This document shows, piece by piece, positions 1 to 10,038 of a DNA stretch of 64,000 nucleotides. Location: the NCBI RefSeq assembly GCF_000276685.1, contig NC_018108.1, positions 868,001-932,000 of the forward strand. Reading direction: 5' to 3'. Under the pieces are notes generated by a model that made no database searches, had not been told where the DNA came from, and saw only the letters and a list, made by a program, of their open reading frames with translations. Made by a program: the position numbers and the translations under genes. This DNA comes from Taylorella equigenitalis ATCC 35865 (GTDB taxonomy: Bacteria; Pseudomonadota; Gammaproteobacteria; Burkholderiales; Burkholderiaceae_B). Each line of letters begins with the position of its first letter. Position 1 is the stretch's first letter.

Positions 1-1
1 T

Positions 2-58
2 ATTGAATTTGACTTTAGAATCAGAGAGTTAACAAAATCTTATATTACTAAATGCTAA
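2..58 (+). CDS. 3' end of an upstream gene, possibly dxr (partial)
   Basis: An open frame enters from the left edge and stops with TAA at 56-58, overlapping the rseP start by 7 bases. Its last 18 residues contain a helix-like D-x-R-x-R-E pattern that could be the C-terminus of 1-deoxy-D-xylulose 5-phosphate reductoisomerase, the usual gene before rseP in betaproteobacteria. A second frame (3-32, ending at TAA 30-32) is an alternative. The assignment rests on neighbourhood more than on sequence. Confidence 0.35.
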   Translation: MEFDFRIRELTKSYITKC

Positions 59-1392
59 TTAGCTTAATCGCCTTCATAATTACCATATCAATCGTTGTAG
101 TCTTCCACGAATGGGGACACTATTTATTAGCAAGAATTAATGGTGTTCATGTCGAGAAATTTTCTCTAGGCTTTGGTCGCACTTTGCTTTCAAGGGTCGA
201 TTCTAAGGGTACAGAGTGGGCTTTATCCATGCTTCCTTTAGGAGGGTATGTAAAGCCTCTTGATATTGCTGATCCGGATCATAGATTTTACAAAATGGGC
301 AAAAGCATATCAGAAAAAAGTGCATTTCAAAAGGTAATAATTTATGCTGCTGGACCTTTTTTCAGTTTCTTATTGGGCATCATAATTTATTTTTTAATTT
401 TTATGATTGGCGTAAAGGAACCCATTGCCATACTCGGTCAGCCATTTGAACAATCAATTGCCTATAAAGCTGGAATTAGGGCTGGAGATAAAATTGTTTC
501 GATTGATGGGTACGATGTTAACAGTTGGCCACAAGCATTGGAGATGTTATTAGGACCAGCAACTTTAGGTCAGGAGACTACATTAACCCTTATAAACAGT
601 GAGGGCTTAGCTAAAAAAGCAACTTTTAAATTCCCTGTGGCTAAGGGAAGCCTTGAGGAATATGATGTATTCGGACAAGCGGGATTAAACCTTAAATTAC
701 CTAAACCTAAAATTATAAAAATTATTAAAGACAGTGCCGCTGAAAGATACTCTTTAAAAGAAGGAGACCTGATATTAAAAGCAGATGGGGTTAATATAGC
801 CGATAGTTTGCAGTTAATACAAACTATTAAGAAATCTCCAAACAAAGAGATATTGCTTGAAGTTGACAGAGGAGGCTCTGATATTTTAATCCCCGTTATT
901 CCAGAGATGCATGAGGAAAAATCAGGTATTAAAGTCGGAAGATTAGGAGCTCAATTAGGTGGAGATTATCCTTCAACTCTTGTTAGATATGGAATCACAG
1001 ACTCTATTCAAAAGGCCACTAATAAAACTTGGAATACAGCCACCATTTCTCTTAAGCTTTTAGGTCGTATGATTACAGGAGATCTTTCTATTAAAAATTT
1101 ATCTGGACCCATTTCTATTGCTCAATATTCAGGACAAGTTGTTCAGACAGGTTTTATGAACTTTACGCAATTTATTGCTTTAATCAGTATAAGTATCGGA
1201 TTACTGAATTTGCTTCCTGTGCCAGGTTTAGATGGGGGACAGATGCTTATTCATACTGTTGAAGCTATTTCTGGTAGGGAATTATCCGAAAAGTTTATGA
1301 AAGGTGTTGTAACTGTAGGATATGCCTTGCTCTTATGTATGATGTTTATAGCTTTTCGGAATGATATCCTAAAGCTTATAAATTACTTTTAA
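52..1392 (+). CDS. rseP: RseP site-2 intramembrane zinc metalloprotease
   Basis: Inner-membrane site-2 protease of the S2P/M50 family, which in relatives cleaves anti-sigma factors and leftover signal peptides. The first transmembrane segment carries the zinc motif HEWGH (residues 19-23), followed by GGYVKPLD. Two PDZ-like regions lie in the periplasmic part (about residues 120-300), and the second metal-ligand motif PGLDGGQ is in a C-terminal transmembrane segment near residue 390. The length of 446 residues is normal for the family. The ATG at 52 overlaps the preceding frame. It begins the classic rseP-bamA-skp-lpxD-fabZ-lpxA-lpxB-rnhB string, all on the plus strand. What it cleaves here is unknown; the only anti-sigma-like protein in this window is the fused one at 48787-50094. 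Confidence 0.96.
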   Translation: MLISLIAFIITISIVVVFHEWGHYLLARINGVHVEKFSLGFGRTLLSRVDSKGTEWALSMLPLGGYVKPLDIADPDHRFYKMGKSISEKSAFQKVIIYAAGPFFSFLLGIIIYFLIFMIGVKEPIAILGQPFEQSIAYKAGIRAGDKIVSIDGYDVNSWPQALEMLLGPATLGQETTLTLINSEGLAKKATFKFPVAKGSLEEYDVFGQAGLNLKLPKPKIIKIIKDSAAERYSLKEGDLILKADGVNIADSLQLIQTIKKSPNKEILLEVDRGGSDILIPVIPEMHEEKSGIKVGRLGAQLGGDYPSTLVRYGITDSIQKATNKTWNTATISLKLLGRMITGDLSIKNLSGPISIAQYSGQVVQTGFMNFTQFIALISISIGLLNLLPVPGLDGGQMLIHTVEAISGRELSEKFMKGVVTVGYALLLCMMFIAFRNDILKLINYF

Positions 1393-1450
1393 AATTCGCT
1401 TTAATGCTAGAATATAGTGTTAAATTTATTATAAAGATTTGGAACTATTT

Positions 1451-3835
1451 ATGTCCTCTTCGTTACAAAAAAAACAATCTAAAATATTAACTTATTTATT
1501 TGGGGTCCTTCTTTCTGCACTTACTTCTTTTTCAAGTGCCTATGCCCAGTTTCAACCTTTTAAAGTAAAAGACATTATCGTTAGTGGTTTACAAAATACC
1601 GAAGCAATTGCGGTATTTGGATTTATACCTGCTAGGGTTAATTCTACATTTACTCCTGAAATCGCTAGTGATACTGTGAAGCGTATGCATTCTACTGGTT
1701 TATTTGAGGATGTAAAAATATCACATAAAAACGGTATTGTTTATATTGATGTTGTAGAGAGACCAGTTATAGCATCTGTTATTTTTGATGGAATGAAAAT
1801 TTTCGATTCCAAACAAATCACACAAAGTCTAAGTGATTTAGGATTTGGTGAGGGTAGACCTTTAAATCCATCATTATTAAATCGGGCTGTGGGTGAAATT
1901 AGAAATCAGTATGTTAATTCTGGTAATTATAGTGTTGATATTCAGCAAGTTTTTACTCCATTGCCAAACAATCGGGTAGGCGTTAATTTTCAAATCAATG
2001 AAGGTAGAAAGTCTAAGATTAGAGATATAAATTTCGTCGGAAATAAGGACATTTCATCTTCTAGACTTAGAAGTCAAATGAATTTAACTACTCCTGGATT
2101 TATGACTTGGTATACTGGTACCGACAAATTCTCTAGAGATAAGCTTAATCAGGACATAGAAATAATCCGTGATTATTATATGGATAGAGGTTATTTGGAT
2201 GTACGCATTGACCCTCCGCAAGTAAATATCTCCCCAAATCTAGAAGATATAGGGATTAATATTACCCTTTCCGAAGGGAAACCTTATAAGATTCGTAGCA
2301 TTAAATTAGCTGGCTACACAGAAGGGCTTAATGAGGAAATTTTAGATCGTGTTGTTAATCGTGTAGGCAGGACATTTAAGGTTTCTGAAACCCGTGCCTC
2401 AGTAAATGATATTAAATTGTACCTAGGAAGCCTTGGTTATGCTTTAGCCGAAGTAAACCCTGTTCCTACACCAGTTTCTGGCACTCAAGAAGTTGATCTT
2501 GTTTTCCATATAAACCCAGGTAAGCGTATGTATGTTCGCCGTATAAATATCGGCGGTAATACTAGAACTCGCGACGTTGTGATTCGCAGAGAGCTACGTC
2601 AGGATGAGGGTGCGTGGTATGATGCAGAACGTCTAGGTCTTTCAATAAACAGAATTAATAGACTTGGGTATTTCAATGATGTATCTATGTCTCAAGCTCC
2701 TGTACAGGGTACAGATGATCAAGTTGACGTAAATATCGATGTTCAAGAAAAACCGACAGGTATTATTAATGTTGGCGTTGGTTATGGATCAACAGATAAA
2801 TTATCTTTCCAAGCAGGTATAAGCCAGGATAATATTTTTGGTTCTGGTACAAATTTAGCTTTATCATTTAATACTGCCAAAACCAATAAAAACCTTAATC
2901 TTGTACATACTGATCCGTATTGGACTAGCAACGGAATAAGTAGGACTACAAATGTTTATTACCGTTTGGACAAACCTTACAGTAACTCCGTTGATCAAAA
3001 AGAAGATACCTATCAAATTAGGGGTATAGGTCTAAATATGTCCTTTGGAATTCCAATATCCGAATACGATAAAATCTTTATGGGGTTAGGATTTGAGAGA
3101 AATGAAACAATTCTACCATCCGTTGAAAGTGGTTATTTAATTCCCGCAGCCTACCGAGATTTTGTTAAGGAATATAAAGAGAAAAATAATTCTTTTACCT
3201 TCAGTATAGGTTGGTCTAAAGATACTAGGGATAATGCGATTGCCCCTACAAAAGGTTACTATACGAATATAAGTGTTCTAACCTCAGTTGGAGATTTAAA
3301 GTACTATAAACTTTCTGCTCAACAACAATACTTCCTACCTCTTAATAAAGATTACATTCTAGCTTTTAACCTAGCAGCTGATTGGGGTCGTACTTTTGGT
3401 AGTGATAAAAAATTCCCAATCATTAAAAATGTTTTTGCTGGTGGTATCGGATCAGTAAGAGGGTATGAAGGTGCTTCCCTAGGTCCAAGAGATGTTTTAA
3501 CTGGTGACTATTTAGGTGGAAACTCTAAAATTATTGGTAATATTCAGTTGTACTTACCTTTCCCTGGTACGCAAAATGACCGTTCTTTGAGATGGTTCTT
3601 ATTTGCTGATGCTGGTAAAGTTGGCGTTTCAGGCGGTAAGAATAACTGCACAACGGGAAATCCGAATTATGGTGGTATAGTGGATGACCCTTGTGGATGG
3701 CGTTATTCGGCTGGTGTTGGTTTGTCGTGGCAGTCTCCTATTGGACCGCTTCAACTATCCTACGCTTACCCACTTAAGGATAAAGAAGGGGATAAAAAAC
3801 AAAGATTCCAATTCCAAATTGGTGCCTCTTTCTAA
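1451..3835 (+). CDS. bamA: BamA outer-membrane protein assembly factor
   Basis: Omp85-family core of the BAM complex, which folds beta-barrel proteins into the outer membrane. I chose the ATG at 1451, preceded by GGA at 1441-1443; the open frame extends back to a TTG at 1439. The protein is then 794 residues. A signal peptide ends at SSAYA before QFQPF, five POTRA repeats fill about residues 27-440, and the C-terminal half is a 16-strand barrel. The conserved loop-6 motif VRGY is at residues 669-672, and the protein ends on a terminal Phe (GASF), as barrel proteins do. It sits between rseP and the chaperone skp, the standard context. Confidence 0.96.
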   Translation: MSSSLQKKQSKILTYLFGVLLSALTSFSSAYAQFQPFKVKDIIVSGLQNTEAIAVFGFIPARVNSTFTPEIASDTVKRMHSTGLFEDVKISHKNGIVYIDVVERPVIASVIFDGMKIFDSKQITQSLSDLGFGEGRPLNPSLLNRAVGEIRNQYVNSGNYSVDIQQVFTPLPNNRVGVNFQINEGRKSKIRDINFVGNKDISSSRLRSQMNLTTPGFMTWYTGTDKFSRDKLNQDIEIIRDYYMDRGYLDVRIDPPQVNISPNLEDIGINITLSEGKPYKIRSIKLAGYTEGLNEEILDRVVNRVGRTFKVSETRASVNDIKLYLGSLGYALAEVNPVPTPVSGTQEVDLVFHINPGKRMYVRRINIGGNTRTRDVVIRRELRQDEGAWYDAERLGLSINRINRLGYFNDVSMSQAPVQGTDDQVDVNIDVQEKPTGIINVGVGYGSTDKLSFQAGISQDNIFGSGTNLALSFNTAKTNKNLNLVHTDPYWTSNGISRTTNVYYRLDKPYSNSVDQKEDTYQIRGIGLNMSFGIPISEYDKIFMGLGFERNETILPSVESGYLIPAAYRDFVKEYKEKNNSFTFSIGWSKDTRDNAIAPTKGYYTNISVLTSVGDLKYYKLSAQQQYFLPLNKDYILAFNLAADWGRTFGSDKKFPIIKNVFAGGIGSVRGYEGASLGPRDVLTGDYLGGNSKIIGNIQLYLPFPGTQNDRSLRWFLFADAGKVGVSGGKNNCTTGNPNYGGIVDDPCGWRYSAGVGLSWQSPIGPLQLSYAYPLKDKEGDKKQRFQFQIGASF

Positions 3836-3858
3836 GATAATTTTAATAAGGATTTAAA

Positions 3859-4458
3859 ATGATTAAAATTAATAGATTTTTAGTTTTTTCGGTAGCATCT
3901 CTTGCTTTCAGTGTTTCTGCTATTGCCCAAAATCAAAAAGCACCAGCACCAGTAGCTAAAGATATTACTAAATCAACAGAAACCAAACAAACTGAAACCA
4001 AAACGACAGAAAATAAATCTTTTGTTCCTAAGATTGGATTTGTAAACACAAATAAACTTCTCTCCGAATCTGCGCCTGCTAAAGAAGCAGAGAGAAAAAT
4101 CGAAGAGGAGTTCAAAAAACGAGATACAGAACTTCAAAAATTGGCAAATGATTTGAGAACTAAGTACGAAAACTTCGATAAGAATGCCCCTGTTATGACA
4201 GATTCTGATAGAGCGAAGGCACAAAGAGAACTTTCTGACTTAGACACAAATCTTCAAAGAAAAAGAAGAGAGTTCCAAGAGGATTTCAATCGACGTCGCC
4301 AAGATGCATTTGCACAAATCGTAGATAAAGCTAACTCCGCTATTCAACAAATTGCATCTGAGGAAGATTATGACATTATTATTCAAGAGGCAGTAGCTGT
4401 AAGTGATAGAGTTGATATTACCGAAAAAGTTATAAAGGCTCTTGAATCTAAGAAATGA
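3859..4458 (+). CDS. skp: Skp/OmpH periplasmic chaperone
   Basis: Periplasmic chaperone that holds unfolded outer-membrane proteins on their way to BamA. A Sec signal peptide ends around VSAIAQ. It is followed by a low-complexity stretch rich in Lys, Thr and Glu (about residues 26-55), which is longer than in typical Skp, and then the OmpH domain beginning [10 protein letters not shown]. The central part is a long charged coiled coil (about residues 75-150), the tentacle region of the trimer. RBS AAGGA lies before the ATG. The stop codon overlaps the lpxD start in an ATGA arrangement, so the two are probably translationally coupled. The 199-residue length is somewhat above the usual 160-170 because of the linker. 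Confidence 0.92.
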   Translation: MIKINRFLVFSVASLAFSVSAIAQNQKAPAPVAKDITKSTETKQTETKTTENKSFVPKIGFVNTNKLLSESAPAKEAERKIEEEFKKRDTELQKLANDLRTKYENFDKNAPVMTDSDRAKAQRELSDLDTNLQRKRREFQEDFNRRRQDAFAQIVDKANSAIQQIASEEDYDIIIQEAVAVSDRVDITEKVIKALESKK

Positions 4459-5579
4459 TTCAAATTGAAAGTTTTGTCGAATTAAATTCATTAATTTCTG
4501 AAATTGACGAATCTGGGTTGCCTCGTGAAGTAAAAGTCTATTCTGACGAGCAACCCAAAATAAAAGGGATTGCCTCACTAGATGAGGCAGATCATAACCA
4601 AATTTCTTTTTTATCCAATCCTAAATTTTTTCCTCAATTAGCCACTACCAAAGCGGCTGCAGTTGTGCTTACACATAAAGCATTTGATGCATTGAGTGTA
4701 TTGCCAGAGATAAACCCATCTAATCCTCCTTTTGCTGTGGTTATATGTGAAGACCCTTATTTGATGTATTCACGATTAACTCAGTGGTTTTATAAAAAAA
4801 ATCGCTCATCTAGAATTCCTAAAATTCACTCAAATGCTGTTATAGATACTTCAGTTGATTTAGGTGAGAATCTAAATATTTCAACTAATGTTGTAATAGA
4901 GGAAAATTCTAAAATTGCAGACAGCGTTTATATAGGTGCCGGGTGCTATATAGGTAAAGGAGTGCACATAGGCGAAAATACATTAATACATCCTAACGTA
5001 ACCATATACGATGGGGTTATTATTGGTTCAAATTGCATTATACATAGTGGAGCTGTTATTGGATCTGATGGCTTTGGCTTTGCTCCCGATAATTCAATTT
5101 CTAAAGGAGGATGGTCCAAAATTTACCAGTTAGGTACTGTTGTTATCGAAGACGATGTAGAAATAGGGGCTAATACATGTATTGATAGGGGTGCTCTAAA
5201 AGACACCTTGATTAAGAAAGGTGCAAAATTAGATAATCTCATTATGATTGCACACAACTGCCAGATTGGTCAAAATGTTGCTATAGCTGCATGCGTAGGC
5301 ATCGCAGGCTCTACCACTATAGGTGATCGATGTACTTTAGCAGGTGCTGCGATGGTTTCTGGTCATCTTAATATATGTGATGATGCCCATATTTCAGGTG
5401 GTACTGGAGTTATGGAAAATATTACAAAACCCGGAAGATACACTGGTTTATACCCAATTGAGGCTCATAAAGATTGGCAAAAAAATGCGGCTACTTTAAA
5501 AAGTCTACATGACTTAAGAAAGAGGGTCATGGAGCTTGAAAAGTTAGTTAATAATACCTTATTATCAAGTAAAGATTAA
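4455..5579 (+). CDS. lpxD: LpxD UDP-3-O-acylglucosamine N-acyltransferase
   Basis: Third enzyme of lipid A synthesis: adds a hydroxyacyl chain to the 2-amino group of UDP-3-O-acylglucosamine. An N-terminal LpxD domain (residues 1-105) precedes a left-handed beta-helix of hexapeptide repeats (about 110-330) with many I-G-x-x-x-x-I units. The conserved stretches GSDGFGF and IAHNCQIG contain the catalytic His. A short C-terminal helix (about 345-370) ends the protein. The start overlaps the skp stop by 4 bases. At 374 residues it is slightly longer than the E. coli enzyme. Confidence 0.95.
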   Translation: MIQIESFVELNSLISEIDESGLPREVKVYSDEQPKIKGIASLDEADHNQISFLSNPKFFPQLATTKAAAVVLTHKAFDALSVLPEINPSNPPFAVVICEDPYLMYSRLTQWFYKKNRSSRIPKIHSNAVIDTSVDLGENLNISTNVVIEENSKIADSVYIGAGCYIGKGVHIGENTLIHPNVTIYDGVIIGSNCIIHSGAVIGSDGFGFAPDNSISKGGWSKIYQLGTVVIEDDVEIGANTCIDRGALKDTLIKKGAKLDNLIMIAHNCQIGQNVAIAACVGIAGSTTIGDRCTLAGAAMVSGHLNICDDAHISGGTGVMENITKPGRYTGLYPIEAHKDWQKNAATLKSLHDLRKRVMELEKLVNNTLLSSKD

Positions 5580-5607
5580 TTTTTAAAAATATTAATAGGT
5601 CTGAAGA

Positions 5608-6078
5608 ATGTCTGAGATTAATGTTGCACAGTTAGATATAAAAGAGATTATGGAGAGAATTCCCCACAGGTATCCTATGCTTTTGGTGGATAGAGTCCTT
5701 GAAATGGAACCTGCAAAAAGAATTGTTGCCATAAAAAATGTGACTGTTAATGAACCCTTTTTTACGGGACATTTTCCTGAAATGCCTGTTATGCCAGGTG
5801 TATTTATTATTGAAGCTATGGCTCAATGTGCGGCTATTTTTTCTTTTGCCAAACCTAATTCCAGTGCAGTAGATACGCAAGAAGAAATTTATTATTTGGT
5901 TGGTGTGGATGATGCACGTTTCCGCAGACCTGTAGTGCCAGGAGATCAACTAAGATTTGAGGTTGATGCGATTAGAATCTCAAAGGTTATGTGTAAGTAT
6001 GATGCAAAAGCTTATGTAGACAATCAGCTAGTTGCAGAAGCGAAACTAATGTGTGCTGTTAGGAAAGTTACTGAATAG
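5608..6078 (+). CDS. fabZ: FabZ 3-hydroxyacyl-ACP dehydratase
   Basis: Hot-dog fold dehydratase of type II fatty-acid synthesis; it competes with LpxA/LpxD for hydroxyacyl-ACP, which explains its place in the lipid A string. The signature [11 protein letters not shown] is at residues 20-30, and the catalytic pair is His55 (in [11 protein letters not shown]) and Glu69 (in FIIEAMAQ). The length of 156 residues is normal. The spacing of 28 bases after lpxD and 9 before lpxA fits one operon. Confidence 0.96.
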   Translation: MSEINVAQLDIKEIMERIPHRYPMLLVDRVLEMEPAKRIVAIKNVTVNEPFFTGHFPEMPVMPGVFIIEAMAQCAAIFSFAKPNSSAVDTQEEIYYLVGVDDARFRRPVVPGDQLRFEVDAIRISKVMCKYDAKAYVDNQLVAEAKLMCAVRKVTE

Positions 6079-6087
6079 GGGGTTAAG

Positions 6088-6903
6088 TTGTCTAATTCCA
6101 CTCTGGATTCATCTAATAGGGATGTAACTTCAATTGTATATGAAGGAGCTGACTTGCATCCTTCTGTTAAAGTAGGTGCATATTCAATTATTTATCCTAA
6201 TGTTAAGATTGGAGCTGGTACAGTTATTGGGGACCATTGTGTTATTGATGGTCACACTACCATTGGAGAAAATAACAGGTTTTATAGATTTTGTTCTGTT
6301 GGGGGTATGCCTCAGGATAAAAAATACAACGCAGAAGATACCAAACTTGAAATAGGTGACGGAAATACATTTCGCGAATTTGTGACCATAAATACTGGCA
6401 CTGTTCAAGATGTAGGTGTCACTAGAATTGGAGATAACAACTGGATTATGGCTTATGTACATATTGCCCATGATTGCCAAATCGGAAGTAATACTATACT
6501 AGCAAATTCAGTTCAATTGGGCGGACATGTCCATATTAATGATTGGGCAATTATTGGAGGTATGTCTGCTGTACATCAGTTTATTCATATAGGAGCTCAT
6601 TCTATGACAGGAGGCATGTCAGCTATTAGACAAGATATACCTCCATTTGTTTTAGGTGCTGGACAGCCTTATAAATCTGTTGGAGTAAATTCTTTAGGGC
6701 TTAGACGTCGTGATTTTACAAACGATCAAATTCAAGACATTAAGGAAGCCTACAAAATTATTTATTCCAAAGATTTAGTGGCTGATGATGTAGCAAAAGA
6801 ACTTATAGCCCTTAAGGAAAGTAGCCCCTCATCTAAGAAATATATTCAAATGTTTATAGACTTTTTGGAGTCCAGTGCAAGGGGTATCTCTAAAGAATCA
6901 TAA
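6088..6903 (+). CDS. lpxA: LpxA UDP-N-acetylglucosamine O-acyltransferase
   Basis: First committed step of lipid A synthesis: moves a hydroxyacyl chain from ACP to the 3-OH of UDP-GlcNAc. A hexapeptide-repeat beta-helix covers residues 20-185, followed by a C-terminal helical domain. The motif HIAHDCQIG gives His125 and the catalytic His128; IIGGMSAVHQF and the Gly-rich FVLGAGQPYKSVGVN follow as in the family. The only nearby in-frame start is TTG at 6088 with a strong G-rich RBS (AGGGGG, 6077-6082), so a TTG start is chosen. This adds about 12 residues before the usual N-terminus. Confidence 0.94.
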   Translation: MSNSTLDSSNRDVTSIVYEGADLHPSVKVGAYSIIYPNVKIGAGTVIGDHCVIDGHTTIGENNRFYRFCSVGGMPQDKKYNAEDTKLEIGDGNTFREFVTINTGTVQDVGVTRIGDNNWIMAYVHIAHDCQIGSNTILANSVQLGGHVHINDWAIIGGMSAVHQFIHIGAHSMTGGMSAIRQDIPPFVLGAGQPYKSVGVNSLGLRRRDFTNDQIQDIKEAYKIIYSKDLVADDVAKELIALKESSPSSKKYIQMFIDFLESSARGISKES

Positions 6904-6940
6904 CCCAAATTTAAACCTTAATATTCCTTAATTTATTCAT

Positions 6941-8119
6941 ATGACATCAATCTCAATTGTGGCTGGAGAACCCTCTGGCGATTTGCTTGCTTCAAGAATA
7001 ATTCGAGGACTTAATCAAAAATTCAACGATCTAGAAACCTATGGTATAGGTGGTGATCATATGGCTAAGGAGGGATTTAAAACCCTGTATCCCATGTCTA
7101 TACTGACAGTATTTGGATATGTAGATGCTTTAAAAAGATTACCCTCACTAGTGTCTACATATAAAGGGTTAAAGAGGACTTTAATTAAAAACAAACCTGA
7201 CGTATTTATTGGGATTGATGCCCCAGATTTTAATCTTAGGCTTGAAAAGCAACTTAAAAATAATTCTATCCCCACGCTTCATTTCGTAGGTCCTTCAATA
7301 TGGGCGTGGAGATACGAACGCATATATAAGATAAAAGACTCAGTTTCCCATATGTTGGTACTATTTCCATTTGAAGAGGAAATTTATAAAAAAGAGGGGA
7401 TATCAGTCACCTATGTTGGACACCCGTTAGCAGCTCAAATTCCACATGAAGTAAATAAAAATATTGCCAGAAAATCTTTTGGTTTAAACCTTAAAGAAAA
7501 TGATATTGTTATGGCAATACTACCTGGAAGCAGGAATTCTGAGATTAACCAACTATCAGATTTGTTTTTTCAAACGGCATTGAGGATTCAAAAAGCCATA
7601 GAAGGGATTCAATTTTTAGTTCCCGTGGCAAATGAAAGCTCTAAAAAACTTATCGAAGATAAATTAACTCAATTTGAGAATGATAATATTCATTTAATAA
7701 GCACTAATCGTCTAGATTCGTCAAAACCAGCTTCTTGGGCCGTTATGCAAGCGTGCGATTGTGCATTGGTATCTAGTGGTACGGCTACATTAGAGTTGGC
7801 TTTACATAAGAAACCTATGGTAATTTCTTATAAGCTAACACCACTTATGATTAAGATTATGAAGTGGAAATCGGGTCAAACTAAACCTTTAGTTCCTTGG
7901 GTAGGATTGCCAAATATTTTATTAAATGAATTTGCCGTACCAGAATTTTTACAGGATGAAGCTACTGTAGAAAATCTTTCTTCTGCTTGCTTAGATATGA
8001 TCAACAATATCGGGTCTCAAAAAGAGAAAGAATTGATTTCAAAATTCTCTGCCTTGCATAAAACCCTAAATATCAACACTCCACAAATTGTGGCAGATGT
8101 AGTTGCTTCCTATGTTTGA
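6941..8119 (+). CDS. lpxB: LpxB lipid A disaccharide synthase
   Basis: GT19 glycosyltransferase that joins 2,3-diacylglucosamine-1-P to UDP-diacylglucosamine, a peripheral membrane enzyme. The N-terminal signature AGEPSGDLLASRI is at residues 8-20. GIDAPDFNLRLE, SIWAWR and the C-terminal ALVSSGTATLELALHKKPM stretches are family hallmarks. The length of 392 residues is normal. There are 37 bases between lpxA and this ATG with no terminator. The 3' end overlaps rnhB by 8 bases, indicating coupling. Confidence 0.95.
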   Translation: MTSISIVAGEPSGDLLASRIIRGLNQKFNDLETYGIGGDHMAKEGFKTLYPMSILTVFGYVDALKRLPSLVSTYKGLKRTLIKNKPDVFIGIDAPDFNLRLEKQLKNNSIPTLHFVGPSIWAWRYERIYKIKDSVSHMLVLFPFEEEIYKKEGISVTYVGHPLAAQIPHEVNKNIARKSFGLNLKENDIVMAILPGSRNSEINQLSDLFFQTALRIQKAIEGIQFLVPVANESSKKLIEDKLTQFENDNIHLISTNRLDSSKPASWAVMQACDCALVSSGTATLELALHKKPMVISYKLTPLMIKIMKWKSGQTKPLVPWVGLPNILLNEFAVPEFLQDEATVENLSSACLDMINNIGSQKEKELISKFSALHKTLNINTPQIVADVVASYV

Positions 8120-8750
8120 AAAATTAGTAATTGGTGTAGATGAAGCTGGTAGAGGACCTTTAGCTGGTGATGTGTTCGCAGGAGCTGTGTTATTAGGAAG
8201 TCCCGAAATTGTTGGTTTAACAGATTCAAAAAAATTAAGCCCCAAAAAGCGGGAAGAGCTTGAGGTACTGATAAAAGGTGCATCAGTTAGCTATTTTGTA
8301 GCTTGTAGCACTGTAGAAGAGATCGATTCCTTAAATATTCTTAATGCAACTCTTCTTGCTATGAACAGAGCAATAGATGGGGTATTAGGTGCATTGCCAC
8401 CAAAATACCAATCTTCCCAAATTAAAGTGATAATTGATGGCAATCAAATCCCAAATCCATTAAAGAGGGAAGGGATATTTGACTATCAAGGTTTCAAGAT
8501 AGAAGTAAAGTCCCAAATTAAGGGAGATTTACTTACTCCTACAGTATCTGCCGCCTCAATTTTAGCTAAAACAGCTAGAGATAGGCATATATTGCAATTA
8601 CATGAAAGTGTGCCTCAGTATAAATTTAATGAGCATAAAGGCTATGGTACCGCCTTGCATCTTGAAATGATTAGAAAATACGGACCAAGTATTTTTCATA
8701 GGAAATCTTTTAATCCAGTTAAATCCCTTATACAGGGAAATTTATTCTAG
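8112..8750 (+). CDS. rnhB: Ribonuclease HII
   Basis: Removes ribonucleotides from RNA/DNA hybrids. The catalytic Asp-Glu pair is in GVDEAGRGPLAG (Asp10, Glu11). TDSKKLSPKKRE and the later SAASILAKTARD segment are conserved, and the protein ends NLF after 212 residues. The open frame begins with TTG at 8103, but the ATG at 8112 gives the standard N-terminus and overlaps the end of lpxB by 8 bases. It is the last gene of the envelope string. The 117 bases downstream hold no clear terminator. A CATTGCCAC motif lies at 8392-8400. Confidence 0.95.
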   Translation: MFEKLVIGVDEAGRGPLAGDVFAGAVLLGSPEIVGLTDSKKLSPKKREELEVLIKGASVSYFVACSTVEEIDSLNILNATLLAMNRAIDGVLGALPPKYQSSQIKVIIDGNQIPNPLKREGIFDYQGFKIEVKSQIKGDLLTPTVSAASILAKTARDRHILQLHESVPQYKFNEHKGYGTALHLEMIRKYGPSIFHRKSFNPVKSLIQGNLF

Positions 8751-8867
8751 TTTTTCCCATTAATTGCCACAAAATATTACAGAAACACGAAAAATCTTAC
8801 ACCGTTTGAAAATTAAGTGTTATTATTAGAACAATTTTTTAAACACGGTTTTAAATACTATTTAAAT

Positions 8868-9974
8868 ATGACACCAGATAAAACAACTGACATGGGTCTA
8901 AACTTAGATCCTCGTCCATTGGCTCCGAATGAACAACTTCCTCATAGAAAGATTATTCGTAGCTGGACACAACCTTTTGCTTCTAAAAACACAGCATGGG
9001 GATTATTTCTTATAGCTATAGATTTTGTGATTTTAGGTGCTTTGCTTTTCGGTACAGTTCATTTTTACGCTTGGTGGGCTAAACTAATATTTGCCCTTTT
9101 AGCTGGCTTCTGGATTGGCCGTATTTTCGTGATTGGTCATGATTTATGTCATCAAGCTTATTTTCAAAGCAGAAAACTTAATCATATATTTGGAAGAATA
9201 TGTATGCTTCCATCTGTATCGCCATATAGCTTATGGGATATTGGGCACAATGTTGTACATCATGGGTATACAAATCTTAAAGATGTTGATTTTGTTTGGC
9301 AACCAAAATCCCCTGAAGAATATAAAGCCATGAGTGCTGGACGAAAATTTTTAGAAAGAATCTACAGAAGCGGTTTGGGTTCTGGTATTTACTACATCAT
9401 TGAAATTTGGTGGAAAAAAATGATGTTCCCATCTAAAAAGCAAATGCCTACTCAAAGAAAAATTTTCTTTTGGGATAGTATGTTATGTGCAGGCTTTGGT
9501 ATATTGTGGGCGGCTGTAGTAGTTTGGGCTGCTTACGCTACTCATCAATCTCCTTGGGTGCTGTTGTTCTTCTCTTGGTTTTTGCCACTATTGATGTGGT
9601 TTTACATGATAGGCTTTGTAGTTTACGTCCATCATACCCATACTAAAGTTACATGGCATGAAGATAAAAAAGAGTGGGCAGCTGCACAACCTTTCGTTTC
9701 TACAACTGTGCATTTAACTTTCCACTACAACATGGGTGCATTAGTGCATCATATTTTTGAACATACAGCTCATCACGTTGATATGTCTATACCCTTGTAT
9801 CACTTGAAATCTGCACAGGCTAAGCTTGAGCATATCCTACCAGAAAGAATTGTGATTCAACCATTCTCATGGGGCTGGTACTTTAGAACAGCAGGTGCTT
9901 GCAAACTTTATGATTATAAAAACAAAGTTTGGACTGATTTCGATGGAAATCCCATAACAAAACATCAAGTTTAA
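8868..9974 (+). CDS. Membrane fatty-acid desaturase
   Basis: Di-iron membrane desaturase that introduces a double bond into acyl chains, with the three His boxes in the right order: HDLCH (residues 91-95), HNVVHH (127-132) and HTAHH (299-303), with HH at 294-295. Four or more hydrophobic spans separate them (about 45-95 and 195-245). The open frame runs back to GTG at 8817, but the ATG at 8868 gives a sensible 368-residue protein; a second ATG at 8892 is possible. It has its own hairpin terminator (9994-10026). It lies between rnhB and a TrmH-type gene that I expect to be adjacent in relatives such as Bordetella. Regiospecificity cannot be read from sequence. Confidence 0.88.
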   Translation: MTPDKTTDMGLNLDPRPLAPNEQLPHRKIIRSWTQPFASKNTAWGLFLIAIDFVILGALLFGTVHFYAWWAKLIFALLAGFWIGRIFVIGHDLCHQAYFQSRKLNHIFGRICMLPSVSPYSLWDIGHNVVHHGYTNLKDVDFVWQPKSPEEYKAMSAGRKFLERIYRSGLGSGIYYIIEIWWKKMMFPSKKQMPTQRKIFFWDSMLCAGFGILWAAVVVWAAYATHQSPWVLLFFSWFLPLLMWFYMIGFVVYVHHTHTKVTWHEDKKEWAAAQPFVSTTVHLTFHYNMGALVHHIFEHTAHHVDMSIPLYHLKSAQAKLEHILPERIVIQPFSWGWYFRTAGACKLYDYKNKVWTDFDGNPITKHQV

Positions 9975-9993
9975 TTCTTGATTTTTGATATTA

Positions 9994-10026
9994 GCCTTCA
10001 TTATGATTATTAATGAAGGCTTTTAT
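9994..10026 (+). terminator. Rho-independent terminator after the desaturase gene
   Basis: Perfect 10-bp inverted repeat: GCCTTCATTA (9994-10003), 7-base loop, TAATGAAGGC (10011-10020), followed directly by TTTTAT. It lies 20 bases after the desaturase stop and 13 bases before the next ATG, so it isolates the desaturase as a single transcription unit. Confidence 0.85.
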
Positions 10027-10038
10027 ATGCACATCTAA

